Position numbers and translations under genes: made by a program. Source: Cycas panzhihuaensis (taxonomy: Eukaryota > Cycadophyta). From it: a stretch of DNA of 64,000 nucleotides. Positions 34,340 to 45,900 of this stretch are shown here, piece by piece (within the stretch, counting starts at the first letter, position 1; each line of letters begins with the position of its first letter). The stretch covers positions 218,061,741 through 218,125,740 of the forward strand of contig CM041465.1 of assembly GCA_023213395.1 (NCBI GenBank), in the 5' to 3' direction. Under the pieces are notes generated by a model that was given only the letters and a program-made list of their open reading frames with translations, was not told the DNA's origin and searched no databases.

Positions 34340-35126
34340 CTAATCAACATGAGTCTTTGGCAAAAAGTCATGCAAGAGGAATATAAATCTATAGTTAAAA
34401 ATGACACTTGGGAACTTGTAGACTTACCACCAAGGAAGAAAGCCATTGGAACCAAATGGGTTTATAAGACTAAGTTCCACTGATGGATCAATTGATAAAT
34501 ATAAAGCTCGTTTAGTTGCCAAAGGATATGCCCAGGGGGAAGGCATAGACTATGCTGAAACATTTACCCCATTGCTAGAATGGAATCGATTCGCATGATA
34601 ATAAGTTTAAGCGCTCAAATGGGTTGGCCTGTTTATCAAATGGACGTAAAAGTGCTTTTTTAAATGGTTATATCCAAGAAGATATCTATGTCTCTCAACC
34701 CCTCGGTTTTGAAGTCAGGGGGGAAGAAAACAAAGTGTATAAGTTAAAGAAAGCGTTATATGGTCTAAAACAAGCACCTAGGGCTTGGTATTCCGTGATA
34801 GACACATATCTTAAAGATCAAGGGTTTGAAAGATCTCAAGCAGATCCAAACCTTTACACTAAAATTAAAGGAGATTCGATATTGATCGTAGGACTTTATG
34901 TAGACGACTTAATTTATACCTGGAAATGACTCCCAACTCTTAAGTCAATTTAAAGAAGCTATGTGTAAGGAATTGAAATGACAGACTTAGGTCTTATGCA
35001 CTACTTCCTAGGATTGGAAGTGTGGCAAGATAAACAAGGAATATTTATCTCTCAACGTAAATATATATTAGACCTTCTACAAAGATTTAATATGACAAAG
35101 CTGTAAACCATTGTCAATACCGGAAA
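34340..35126 (+). pseudogene. Copia reverse transcriptase
   Basis: [21 protein letters not shown], then [12 protein letters not shown] and DYAETFTP; the open frame 34624-34929 has [34 protein letters not shown] and the catalytic YVDD (in [10 protein letters not shown]). A stop follows, and TDLGLMHYFLGLEV and GIFISQRKYILDLL continue in other frames. Catalytic residues are intact, but the gene is split by frameshifts. Confidence 0.95.
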
Positions 35127-35820
35127 TTGGAATTAAACTCTCTAAGAGATGACTCAACCTCGGTTGATCCCACTCACTATAGACAATTGATTGGTAGCCT
35201 ACTTTATTTAACCTCTACTCGACACGATATAACATATTACGTAAGTGTTGTATCTAGATTTATACAGGATCCAAAGACATCCCATTGGCAAGTCGCTAAA
35301 AGAATCCTCGAGATACCTTAAAGGGACTTGGACTTTGGACTATACTACAAACCTACATCCGAGTTTCAGGTTAACGTGTTACAGTTGATTAATGGTGATA
35401 TTGATGATAGAAAATCTACTTACGGTTATGCATTTAGTATGGGATTAGCGGTGGCTTGGAGTACAAAGAAACAAAATCCGCTTTCCTTATCCACAGTAGA
35501 AGTAGAATATAAAGCCATGATGTTAGGAGCACAGTGAATCAATGCGGTTAAGAAGACTCTTACAAGATTTTCAAATTAAACAAGGCCCCACTAAAATTTG
35601 GTGTGACAATCAGTGCTATTCAAATGACCAAAATCCAAGATTCCACAGCGAACAAAGCACATTGAAACTCAATACCACTTTATTCGGAACTTGTACAAGC
35701 GGAAGAGATAGAGTTGACTTATTGTAGCACTGAAGATCAAACAACGGATATTTTTACAAAGGCCTTGGGAAAAATCAAGTTTGAAAAGTTCAGAGATGAT
35801 TTAGGAGTCATACACATTGG
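35127..35820 (+). pseudogene. Copia RNase H
   Basis: HYRQLIGSLLYLTSTRHDI and VVSRFIQDPKTSHWQVAKRIL are the RT-RNase H connection. Then GDIDDRKSTYGYAFSMG, AWSTKKQNPLSLSTVEVEYKAM (usual STAEAEY) and later IKFEKFRDDL. The catalytic Asp expected in the preceding D.D(W/Y)AG motif lies in a frame-shifted part. Ends just before the polypurine tract. Confidence 0.92.
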
Positions 35821-35821
35821 G

Positions 35822-35835
35822 CTTATGGGGGAGAA
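35822..35835 (+). other. Copia polypurine tract
   Basis: CTTATGGGGGAGAA directly precedes the 3' LTR. Confidence 0.9.
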
Positions 35836-36173
35836 TGTTGGGAATAATCCCAATGTTCATGCACTAGCTAGCGCTTAGGGCCCCTCAAAGCCACCTTTGA
35901 GGGCCCCTAGGGCACCTTGAACCGTTCAGCAGCCGCCCGGACCGACCACTCACGTGAGGTACGTATCACCGCTATTTATTTTTTATATTTTTTCAAACTA
36001 ACCTTAATTGTTGTGCAGCTAGGGTGATGGCGCGCGCCGCCTCCCCGAATTCTCTATATAAGGGTTGGGAATACCTCCCTGGTGTTTATTAACACCGTCA
36101 CTCTTTCGGAAATCGCCGTTGTACTCAAGATGAAAGTGTCGTGATGTCCTGCTCTGCTCCTCCGGCTCCATCA
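35836..36173 (+). repeat. Copia 3' LTR
   Basis: TGTTGGGAATAATCCC to CTCCATCA, then ATAGG. A TATATAAGG box is at 36055-36063. It matches the 5' LTR closely; most differences are between positions 33-52 and in short homopolymers. Confidence 0.97.
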
Positions 36174-36178
36174 ATAGG

Positions 36179-36548
36179 AATGATATGCTTTTATTAGAGA
36201 GGGATTCATAGGAAACCTCCCAGTTGGTGGAAATGAAAGAAAGCAAAATTGAAATGTAGTTTAAAGCTAAAAAATCATTATTTTCATAAAAAGGAGAGCA
36301 CAATCAAGACAAATATTATCGTAAGAAAGATTAGAGGATAAAAATGTGATATAACAATACAAATTTGATTATATTAAGTGAAAGCCAAATCATGAAATTA
36401 ACTCTTAAATAATAAAAATCATAGAAATTCTAGTATCATAATAGTTGTACTTGTTAAAATTTCTATAAAAAGATGAGAGCTAAACCACTAGAAGCAACTA
36501 AAAAGAACATTAGTAGATAGATAATAAGATAATATTAATTAATTAGTA
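36179..36548. other. Spacer between copia and element 4
   Basis: AT-rich, no domain. It continues the sequence interrupted by the copia insertion. Confidence 0.6.
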
Positions 36549-36553
36549 GAAAT

Positions 36554-36882
36554 TATTAAAATAATATGGAACAAAATTTCTCTAATACTATGTTAAAATA
36601 ATGGATGCAACAATAATAAATTCATGAGTATATACACATAGTGAATTAATCAATATAACTATCAAATATCAAATATGTAAAATAAGCACCATAAGATGGA
36701 CACCAAAATTTATATATAGAAAACCCATTATGAAAAAAACCACAAGAGAAGGTGGAGTTAGAACTCTACTTATGATCATAAGGTTTACATCTTTCTCCTC
36801 TTTCCATTGTTAAATTCTTAAGTGATGAGTGTACATATTTATAGTTAGATCACTTCATAAGTAGCTTATCAAATGTAAAAAG
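36554..36882 (-). repeat. Element 4 3' LTR, first part
   Basis: From TATTAAAATAATATGG (TG decayed to TA). Matches 52597-52925; shared blocks include GATGGACACCAA, CATTATGAAAAAAACC/ATTCTGAGAAAAACC and ATCATAAGGTTTACATC. Cut at AAAAG by element 5. Confidence 0.9.
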
Positions 36883-39475
36883 TGGTTGTTCAAGGTCTGT
36901 CCCTAAAAAGATGATGGTGTTCTAAGGAATTGGATCCTCAACAAGGCTACTAGAAAGATGGTCTGGGGATTGGGGAAGATCTAATACGAAGCTCAAAAGA
37001 GACCTATAGGACCATCTTTGCCCAATTCTTAATAAGGAATCTTCGCCTAGTAGTGTTGTCTATCTTAGTAAGAGTGGATGATGTGAAAGGCCTAGATGTG
37101 AAATGGGGTGATAAAATCCACCAACCTATACAAATTGATGAAGGAGTTCTAATTTCAGATCCATACTTAGAATATCTTCAATATCCTTCCTAGGGACTCC
37201 TCTCTTATACTTGGTCTAACTTTTCAAGCTTTACTAAGATGTAGGAGAGGGTAAGCTAACAGAAATAATAGTTTATCTTGTTTGGGTTTTTAGGTTTTGA
37301 TATTGCTACAAGGGTGCAAAGCCAAGAGAGCAAAATGATATAATTAAAGAAACCATAAGACCAAACTCACATCAATCTTTCAGTTTTTCTTTTTTCATTT
37401 TTTATAATGAAATCTCAAACAAATACACTAGAAACCATGCATGTAAGTCCCTTTTTTTTTTTTTTTTGGTTTAAGCAAACACACTAAAAACTATGCCTGC
37501 AAGTCCTTTTTTGTTGCATGTAAGATAAAGGATGCACATGCAATATGCATGCAAGTCCTTTTTTGTTGCATGTAAGATAAAGGATGCACATGCAATATGC
37601 ATGCAAGTCTTTTTTTGTTGTATGCAAGATAAAAGATACACATGCAATATGCATGCAAGTCTTTTTTTATTGTATGAAGGATAAATGATGCACATGTAAT
37701 AATGAAGTGGCTTTCCTACATGTAACATGCATGATTTATTTTAAAAGAGATGATTCCATGCAAATAAAATCTAAAAATATTCACACAATCTTTATGCAAA
37801 TCCCTTTTCAAAAGAAATTAATCTACATGCAAGATTAGATAATATACTCTAACCTTGATGCATGCAATTAATTCTATTAAAAATGATGAAATAATACATA
37901 AAAAGAGAGAATTTTAAGGGAAACTACTACTATCTTATGATGATTTTTAGACCTATGAGATGATGGACAAGTAATAAATTTGAACAATAATCATGCATGC
38001 AAGATTAATCAAAGGTTCTATCATGGTTAGAGTAGTAAGAGCTCTAAAATGAATCCTTAAACCCAATATAAAAGCTAAAAATTAGAGATATTCCAACCAA
38101 ACAATACTATCAACTTTTGATTCTCAATATGCAAGAGATAACCTAAAAATAAAAGTGCATGCAATGATAGATGTAAGACTAATATTCCTTTCCTATTGTA
38201 AAGAGTGCCTCAGAATGACAGTTTTCTTTTCACTTGACTAACTTTTCCCACACACTTTCCTTCAAAATAAGAGTAAAGAAGGAAGCAACAACAATCCAAA
38301 TAAGCCAAATAAGAGCCAAATAATATTAAATAAGAACAACAATCCAACTGAAATATATGTTGCTAGATGTATGGTGTGAGAGAGTGGGAAGGAGTAGATA
38401 GGTGTATGGTGGAGAGATGACCATACCACTCCCTAGTCTAGCCTTAAGGAACCCCATAAAGGGCAAACCTTTTAGCATATATTTTAATTCCAAAGTCTAA
38501 ACAAAAGTCCAACAATCATCAGCCAATGAAAAGAAGTAATTCTAAGTGAAAATTACCTTCAAGACATCATGAAACAAGCTTGAAAGCTAATAGGAAAGTT
38601 CTTACTAAATCCAAAGAAGTTTGAAGCAAAAATTGATGAAGATCCAAAGAGATGAAAGCTTAGACCATCAATAATTGAGTAGTAGTAGCATATCAACAAA
38701 ACTTCTTTGAGATTTCACCCAATAACTTCAGAAAATCAAGTCTCCCAAAAGCACAACAAAAGTCCTTAAGAATTCTCTAAGAAGTTCACAAAATCTCTTA
38801 ATTAAAGAGTAAGAATCATTTCTTCCTCCCTAATTCTCAACTCTCTTCACTTCTCTATATCTCTCCCTCTATCCATATCCCTCTTCTTCTATTAAAAACT
38901 ATGATCAAAAATCCCTTTATAACACTTCTAGGCATTGAGAGAATTAAATCCCACCAAATCTATGCAGTGGTATGCAAAATTTTAGCGTGCTAGCTGAGTT
39001 TTGCATGCATGCAATAAAAAAGTGGTGATTAGATAGGATGTAAAATAAGTCATTAAAAAGATCAAAAAATAATTTTTATTGATAAATTAAGGCAAAATAA
39101 CTTTATTAATGAGGAGAGGGGCCCAAACCATGATGAAAATGATAAACATAAGCCCAAAAATGATAAAAAATTAGGTGAAATCAAGGATAAAAAATCTAAA
39201 AATAATAAACTTTGAAAGAAGCATGGGGTTAAGTTAGTCATAAAGAAAACTTTATTTCCATAGTTTACATCATCGACAAAATGATAGGAATTCCTATTAT
39301 ATCATCATTCATTACATTTCATTAATCAATAATCACAGATCATTTCAATAAAACAAGGCCCAATCCATCAAGTAGAATCAACATGCATCAATCACTACTA
39401 ATAAAACCATATAACATGCATTAATGTACCAACATAATCAAAATACAACTAAGGAGTCTACGTTTTGGTGAAACA
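36883..39475 (-). repeat. Element 5 3' LTR (2.6 kb)
   Basis: Plus strand from TGGTTGTTCAAGG to TTTTGGTGAAACA, matching 47074-49590 throughout (for example AAATTGATGAAGATCCAAAGAGATGAAAGC in both, at 38630 and 48740). It contains a four-unit 52-bp tandem repeat and no coding domain. Frames in it are chance or repeat-derived. Confidence 0.93.
37491..37705. repeat. 52-bp tandem repeat, four units, in LTR
   Basis: The landmark GCAAGTC recurs at a regular 52-bp spacing (37501, 37553, 37605, 37657), followed each time by a T-run, TTG.ATG.AAGATAAA and GCACATG. The other LTR has three such units (about 47685-47840). Confidence 0.92.
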
Positions 39476-39490
39476 TTTATCCCTTTGGCA
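39476..39490 (-). other. Element 5 polypurine tract
   Basis: The minus strand reads GGTGCCAAAGGGATAAA before the 3' LTR; AAAGGGATAAA is the likely primer, somewhat decayed. Confidence 0.55.
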
Positions 39491-39659
39491 CCAAAGGCTC
39501 CTATTCTAAAAAGAGACATAGGATGGTAAGAGGTGGCAATGACACGAGTGTTCGTTACTCTAGAGAAAGTGATAGGGACTAATGAATTGTATGGATGATG
39601 GGGCACTATTTTTTATGGTGGAATAAAATTTACATTACAAATTGATTATGAAAACTTCT

Positions 39660-40390
39660 ATTAGTAGAGTTACGTGAAAGGACTGAGTAGTCTTAACCAA
39701 AAGAGGTGTCATTCATATTCCTTGCCCAAAAGGACTGGGCATCTATCAAATTACCCAAAAGGACTTGGTATCAACCACATTACACAAAAAGGGCTAGGTA
39801 TTCAACTCTATTACCCAAAAGGACTAGGTATTCAACTCATAAACATCACTATATTTACCTTCTCACCTAAAAGAATTAGGTACCTACTATTATCAAAAAC
39901 TTACCTAATTCCCACAAACTGGACGAGACTTTCACCTTCAAATAAACACTATCTACTATCCACAAACTGGATGGGACTTCATCACCAAATATCCATAAAC
40001 TGGATGGGCTTCTAATATACATTTGGTCATAGTTTATCTCTCATTAACAAAGTATCAGAGGGAAGTCTTTTTGTTGGAGCAAAAAGGATATACTATCATA
40101 GTTTAAGCCCATTAATGGGTGACGTTTTAGAGTAAAATCTTTTTGCCAAGGTAAAAAGAATGGACTATCATAGTTTAAGCTTATTAATAGGTGACTTTTT
40201 GGACCAAACCCATCATAGTTTAGCCTCATTAATGGGGTGAGGGTTTTTGGAGGGTGATTATCATATTTTAACCTCATTAACAATTGAGTTCAGAGCGATC
40301 CCTATTATAGTTTAGGCTCATTAACAAGTTTGGAGCTTTCAGAGCAAGGTCTTGTCATAATTTATACTCATCAACAAGGAAATGGAAGCT
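39660..40390 (-). repeat. Element 5 3' region: three short-repeat arrays
   Basis: Array A (about 39700-39840): CCCAAAAGGACTGGGTAT-like units of about 29 bp, four or so. Array B (about 39915-40015): CACAAACTGGATGGGACTTC units, three. Array C (about 40025-40380): CATAGTTTAAGCTCATTAAC units, six, with variable spacing. Open frames here (a plus-strand 113-codon frame with repeated YPKGLGI) are products of the arrays. Tat-lineage elements are known to carry tandem repeats between pol and the 3' LTR. Confidence 0.85.
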
Positions 40391-42579
40391 CAAAGTTATT
40401 ACTTGTCTCTAAACCTTTTATTCCCCCTACTCCCATTTATATTTAAGCATAGGATGCATTCATTGGTGTGATTTGTCTAATAAAACATGTAATGATTTTT
40501 ATCAATTTTTAATTTTTTTGTTCTTTTATGGTTATATACTTTTTTAGTTCCTTTTGTAATACTATATACATGGTAGTTTATACTCGTTCCATAGTAGCAT
40601 GGTTTAAGAAAGACAAGGTTAGGGGAAGAATAAAAACTAGGAGATAAAGAAAAGATTAAAATGGGGTAAGTGAAAGGTTTACTTATTCTATTTTCATAAA
40701 CTTAAAATCATCTAGAATACAAATGGTAATAAGTTTATGAAAGTAGAAGATGGAGTAATATAAATCTCCAAAAAGGAAATCTATATAACTCACATCATAC
40801 TCTTAATGGATTATATAAATATAGGATAATACCATATCCATATAATATATCATAAAGGAAGTAAGTCATTTAACAAATGAAACCAATCTTGCTCAATAAA
40901 TGACTAACTACTTGAGTATATTGGATTCTTCATTAGCTCCTTCTAGGGGCAAGAAGATTTTAGGAACTTGCCCCCTACCAAGATCCTCCATGGACTAAGA
41001 TTCCCATGTGGGTCTAGCCCTTTCACATATCTCGCTTCAATCTCATACCTATCACCACAATATTGCAACTACCTAAACCTACAGTCTTACTAAACTAATA
41101 GTTTATACTCATCATAGAGTGGTAGTTTATACTTATTCCAAAGTGGGGTGCCCCAGTTAGAAGAAGCAAAATCAATCAATACAATCATCAAGGATTGAGA
41201 AAACAAGAGTGTCAACTACGATATTAAAAGAATGTAGTATGTACTGGATGGTTACTGAGATAAATAGAGATAACAATGATGAGGCCTAATGATGTAAAGA
41301 AAGGAGTCATGGAGAGTGGACCTAGTACATCCCAACTAACTGATAAACCACAACCTGAGAATTGGCATATAAAGTAATAGGTCCAAGGTAAAAGTAAAAG
41401 ACATTTGAAAAGGCTCCTATAATTACAAGGTATTTGACTTCATTATTGGTTGCCCTAGGTATAAAGAAATTTGTGGAAAGAAAGGAACTTCCTAATTAGT
41501 CATAAACCACCCAAGCAGAAGCAAACAGTCCTGGATTTCCTCTACTACCCCTACCAGTGAAGATACTCAATGCCACAGGAATGAGAGGATCGAAACTAGG
41601 AGACTATGTGATTAATGAAAGAAGGTGTGCAAATCAATAAATAAGGAGATGGTGGTATAAATAGATCTCTGACTATGATAAAGTAAGAAGAACAAACCTA
41701 AGTAAGACAATTATGATCAAGGTGTCAAGTAGGGTTCGATTGTAACTAAGGCCACGGTGGACCCAAGCAGCTAGATCTAAAAATCCTGAATGACTCATCT
41801 AAATGAACCCAACCTATAGATAGATATGTGGGGATGAATTCATCACGTGACTTGCCCTAGATTTTAAGAGGATGAAAACAATAAACTTACTTTGTACTTT
41901 CTTTCAACTTTCTTTTCTTTTTCTTCTTTTTATTTTTTTTGCTTCACTTTTTCTTTATTTTTTACTTTTCACTTTTACTTTTCATAAGAAGAGGATTATA
42001 ATTATTTTTTTAAGAAACTCTTCTACTTAGCACAGTAAGGATTTATCCTTTTTAATAGAATCTTAAAGGGAAATGGGCCAATTTTCTTAAGGAATAAACC
42101 ACGAGGAGCAAACAGGAAATCAAAATCACTGTGTCTCTAAGCGTAAAGGGAAAGTGGCAGAATGAGTATCTGTTTTGAAGGAATAATAAAGACATCCAAG
42201 GATAATAAAAATAATAACAATTGGTGGTATATGACCGAAAAGGGAATCCTAAAGTTAACCAACTAGCAAGTAAAAGTGAGGTCTAAATTAACAAGGTAAC
42301 AAACTGACAAATAAAAGTAAACTCTCAATCAATGAGTGAATGCTCGAAGCTGACAAGGGGTGTTTCTCTTTCCAAGATGAAAGTATAATAAAGGTGGGGG
42401 TGTAGGTCCTCTTTTACGTGCAAGACTCAAAAGAGAACAAGATCCAAATGATGGTAAACTCACAACCAATGTAAGTTCTAGAAAGAGCACATGACTTACA
42501 TGATTATGGGTTGGATCTATCACAAAAATACCACAGTGCTTAATAAAAGGAAAAAGTATTAGAAAGCAAGGAAGATTTT
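40391..42579 (-). other. Element 5 non-coding region
   Basis: No RT, RNase H or integrase motif on either strand. Scattered copies of the TAGTTTATACTCAT motif occur near 40573, 41100 and 41130. A T-rich tract lies at about 41890-42015. The segment 41720-41880 (GATGAATTCATCACGTGACTTGCC) has relatives at 62520-62780. Confidence 0.7.
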
Positions 42580-42815
42580 ACCCATAGTTTTAGCTCATTA
42601 GGCAAAGATATAAGATTCAAAGTAACTGATCTTTTAAAAAGAAGGGATTTACCCATAGTTTAAGCTCATTAGGTAGAGGTATTAACTTTGGAGCTGTAGT
42701 TCATTCTCGTTATAGAGGAAAAAACTTAGAAAAAAGATAAGGTTTGCCCATAGTTTTAGCTTATTAGGCAAAGGTACTAGTTTTAGAGTTATAGTTTATC
42801 CTCATTACAGAGGTG
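42580..42815 (-). repeat. Element 5 CATAGTTTTAGCTCATTAGG array
   Basis: Five units, at about 42587, 42653, 42693, 42748 and 42790, each followed by a GCAAAGGTA or AGAGG tail. It begins directly after the coding region, at the place where reverse transcriptase would be expected. Confidence 0.8.
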
Positions 42816-42849
42816 ATAAATGAGTGGTCTCTTGGGGAGTTCAACTAGC

Positions 42850-43870
42850 TCCCAACTTGATGATTCTAGGGGTGTCTTCTATTTCTAAATCTACATTAAT
42901 GGTTTATTCCATAAGCATTGCATTCCCTTCCTCAAAATGAGGAGGAGTAGGTTTGACTAAAGAAATAGACTCCTGGAGTTGAAAATAATCAACTATAACC
43001 TTAGAAAATCCTAACTTGTGATGTCCATGAGGAAGGCTAGGAGATGAACCTGCTAAATGCTCAACGATCACTTCATCATTCTCAAAATGATCGAGATGAA
43101 AGAGATTGATGAGGCAAAGGTTCTTAGATTGAGAAACAAAAGATAGAAGAGGACCAACTAAAGAGTTTGGAGTGGACACAAACTCAATAATTGATGTAAC
43201 TTAAGAAAAGGGGATAGGCTTATCTATGAACTCCCAAATTGAAGAAAAATCTTAAATGAACTCTTGATTATACATGCCATAATCAAGGTGAAATGGAGAT
43301 ATCAAGATAAGAAAAGATAGAAGAGGGTCCACATGAGGATGAGAAAGTAGTAAGAGAGTAGAAATGGAATTAACTTGTTGTACTATAGTAGAGGTTCCAA
43401 ATCTAGCTTGACCTGTATCAAATACCCTAGTATCTTTATCATTTGATACTAGATCTGGGTGTCAATGTAATAACATATTCTTCTCATGCCTATTTAACCA
43501 TGTCTTAAAGAAAGGGGAATGAGAGAAAGATGGAGAAGTAGCAACACATGAGTCCTGTGCAACAGCACTTGAAGAAATAGTTACTAAGTAAGTGGTCAGA
43601 GAAGGAACTACTAAAATTTCCCCTAGGGGCAAGAACAAATCCTATGAGAAACAAGTGTGAATAGGATTTGTATCAACAAGGTCACTTTGGGATGGTCCTT
43701 GATAAGATATGATAAAACAAGAAGCCATTTCTTCTTCTAAAATAGAAGAAGAAGGAACTAAAAGGGGATCAGTCAATTTTGAAGGAACTGGAATGGATAA
43801 GGAACTTGATAATAAAAGGACAACCTCAACTAATTCCACATCCTTTACTTTTGGGTGAGTTGAAGGAGAT
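42850..43870 (-). pseudogene. Element 5 post-protease linker, truncated before RT
   Basis: Pieces 43839-43642 and 43179-42904 stay in the same frame as gag-protease. They are Ser/Pro/Glu-rich without a domain. At about 42905-42850 a piece reading VDLEIEDTPRIIKLGA resembles the IKIG-type segment that precedes RT in Tat elements (in another frame). After that the sequence passes into the repeat array, so the polymerase is missing rather than decayed. Confidence 0.6.
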
Positions 43871-44901
43871 TTAATAGCAAAGTATTATCCTAAACTAAGT
43901 GACTGAAAGAAATACTCTACAGAGTTAGAAGATTCACTAGGTTCTACAAAAGTCTCAATGAGAGGGACCAATTGCTTAATAAGTTTAGGCTTCTATTTGA
44001 TGATCTTGAGTTATCCCTCATGGATGAACTTGAGTTCACCAAAAAGGGATGAATAAACTACTGCCATTTGGGTGATCCATGGTCTACCCAAAAGGACATT
44101 ATACTCTAAGTCCAAGTCAATGATAGTAAGGTCAATAAGCATTATCTTATCTTCCAATGTAAGTGGAATAGTAACTTGACCCAAGGGTACCTTTTGATTC
44201 TTGTCATACCCTTAGAAGATCCATTCACATAGATCAAAGACAAAAATCTCTAAATCCTCGATAAGACAAAGAGGGAATACATTGATGGATGATCCTTCGT
44301 TAATGATAACCCACTTGATATTGATATCATCCTTGATGATCTCAATATATAATGGTAGAATATCATTTGGCGTATGGGCAGAACGACTCGATAAAGTAGC
44401 AAGGTTAAAGGAAATGGTAGAAGCAGGTGAAGAGGCTACCACAAGAACTCCCAATGCATCAAACAAAAATTGGCATTGCTTAAGGTAACACTTGAGCAAA
44501 TTGATAACTAATATGCTTTCAGGAATGGTCCTAAATTCATCTACCAAAGAGAAAGTTCCATCCTTTAAATTAGAAGGAATGAACCTAAACCTAATGGGAT
44601 GGGGGGGTACTAGAGATAAAGAGTTAGGGTTTCTCACCATCAAATCATCAGATGATTTAGATGGTCCTACACTCTTTGAAGTCTCCACCATGTTTATGGT
44701 TCTCTTGGTATCACTACCTTTAGGAGGTGGGCAAGGTTGACTAGTGTTTCTTCTTACTTGAATATTTGTAAGAGTGGTAGTCTTCTTTGACGAATCAGAG
44801 CTTGAAGGTTGGTCTTCATCATCTTGTTCCTTCTTCCCTTTGCCTTTATCTTCTTTATTGGTTTTCTCACAGTGTTGAGGCAATGGATCCTTATGGATCA
44901 T
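43871..44901 (-). pseudogene. Element 5 protease
   Basis: The 229-codon open piece (44901-44212) starts with a basic, acidic and Ser-rich linker (KGKGKKEQDDED) and ends in the protease. PLYIEIIKDDINIK, then VIINEGSSINVFPLCL, is the Tat retropepsin active site, normally IDEGSS, with catalytic Asp changed to Asn, as a single C-to-T or G-to-A change would do. After a stop the same frame gives PLGQVTIPLTLEDK and YNVLLGRPWITQMAVVYSSL, the conserved LGRPW block. Only stops, no frameshift, separate the parts. Confidence 0.92.
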
Positions 44902-44907
44902 TTGGTC

Positions 44908-45900
44908 TTACGATGATTTGGAAGAACGATTTACTTGAGTGTTTGTGTTATGGACTACATTTTGAATGGTTTGATACTCACTTCTATCACATGCATTAGT
45001 CTGATGATAAGAGCACCACTTCATCTTTCTAAATGAAGGAGGAGGTGGTGGAGGAGCTTGCTTCTTCTTACCCTCAATTAAGTGAATCACTTTGGTCTCT
45101 TAAGATAATTGAGTAGGAGATGTACCATCAATACGTAACTTAGTATTAATCACACACTCAAGTGATCTAATCAAAGAAGTAAGATGATCGTATGTAGGCT
45201 CAGGATGGGTAGCCTTCGTAGGATGAACTGGATCCTTAAAAGGCATAGGTTTCCCAACCTTCTTAATACCTGCTTGTATTTTGAAAGTCTCTAATGCTAA
45301 ACAGTGGTCAACTACTTCTTCAAACATTTAAGGACCAAGTTTCAAAACTTCCAAATGTATATGGGGTCTCAATACATTGGTAAATAGATCAAATAGCAAA
45401 CTAGAATCAAGGTATGAATGGTAAGAATGAACTTGATCTTGAAATCTCCTAATGAAATCTCTTGAAGTTTCATCATTATTTTGTTTAATTGCAAGTAAGG
45501 ATTTGATGCCTAACTCGAATGGTCTTGCTACATCAAAATAGTTGACGAAAGAGTCAACTAGTTTTTGGAATGAGAGAATCGAAGCCAAAGGAAGCTGATA
45601 AAACCACTTCAAAGCATCACCTTGAAGCGATTTCAAAAATAGACATATCATAACATAATCATATGGAATAAAATCCATGCAAGCAAGCACAAATGCCTAT
45701 ATATGGGAGGTAGGGTCTTGAGATGAATCACTAAAAAACTTTGGTAATTTAGGAAGGAATGGGGGCATAGGTGACAACAAAACCTTGTGTGGAAAGGGAG
45801 ACTTCGTATATTCTAAGAAGGATCTCCTTGGCCTCAATGTAGTGGGACATTGAGGTAAGGATGACATATAAGGAATAGATGAATGCGTAGGTTGTCATGA
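44908..45900 (-). pseudogene. Element 5 gag (Tat type)
   Basis: 45690-45328 holds ICLFLKSLQGDALKWFYQLP and SFQKLVDSFVNYFD and RDFIRRFQDQV, the Retrotrans_gag core of Tat/Ogre elements. 45327-45100 continues in frame. 45090-44908 has a poly-Pro stretch and WCSYHQTNACDRSEY, the Tat zinc-knuckle-like motif (YC.YH...GH....C) with the GH and final Cys altered. Three in-frame stops are the only breaks. Upstream of 45690 the N-terminal part is expected, but the start is not recognisable. Confidence 0.92.

Larger units (their letters stand above)
27868..36173 (+). mobile_element. Copia element (Ty1/copia), most similar LTR pair in window
   Basis: An 8.3-kb plus-strand element with LTRs of 330 and 338 bp, perfect ATAGG duplications (27863-27867, 36174-36178), an exact tRNA-iMet primer site and a polypurine tract. 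Order: gag, protease, integrase, RT, RNase H, which is the copia order. The LTRs agree at roughly 93-95 percent by eye, the highest of any pair here. The coding part nevertheless has many frameshifts. It is unlike its neighbours in being on the plus strand and in having CpG-rich stretches. Confidence 0.97.

Noticed and set aside
37471-37728. 85-codon minus-strand frame with repeated Cys/His, and the array as a CRISPR candidate
   Set aside because: Both follow from the 52-bp tandem repeat in the LTR. Units are contiguous with no unique spacers, and the context is a plant retroelement.
39674-40015. Plus-strand 113-codon repeat protein (YPKGLGI units)
   Set aside because: Translation of short DNA repeats, on the strand opposite to the element's genes.
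44282-44999. Plus-strand frames opposite the Tat gag-protease
   Set aside because: Antisense shadows of the minus-strand coding frame.
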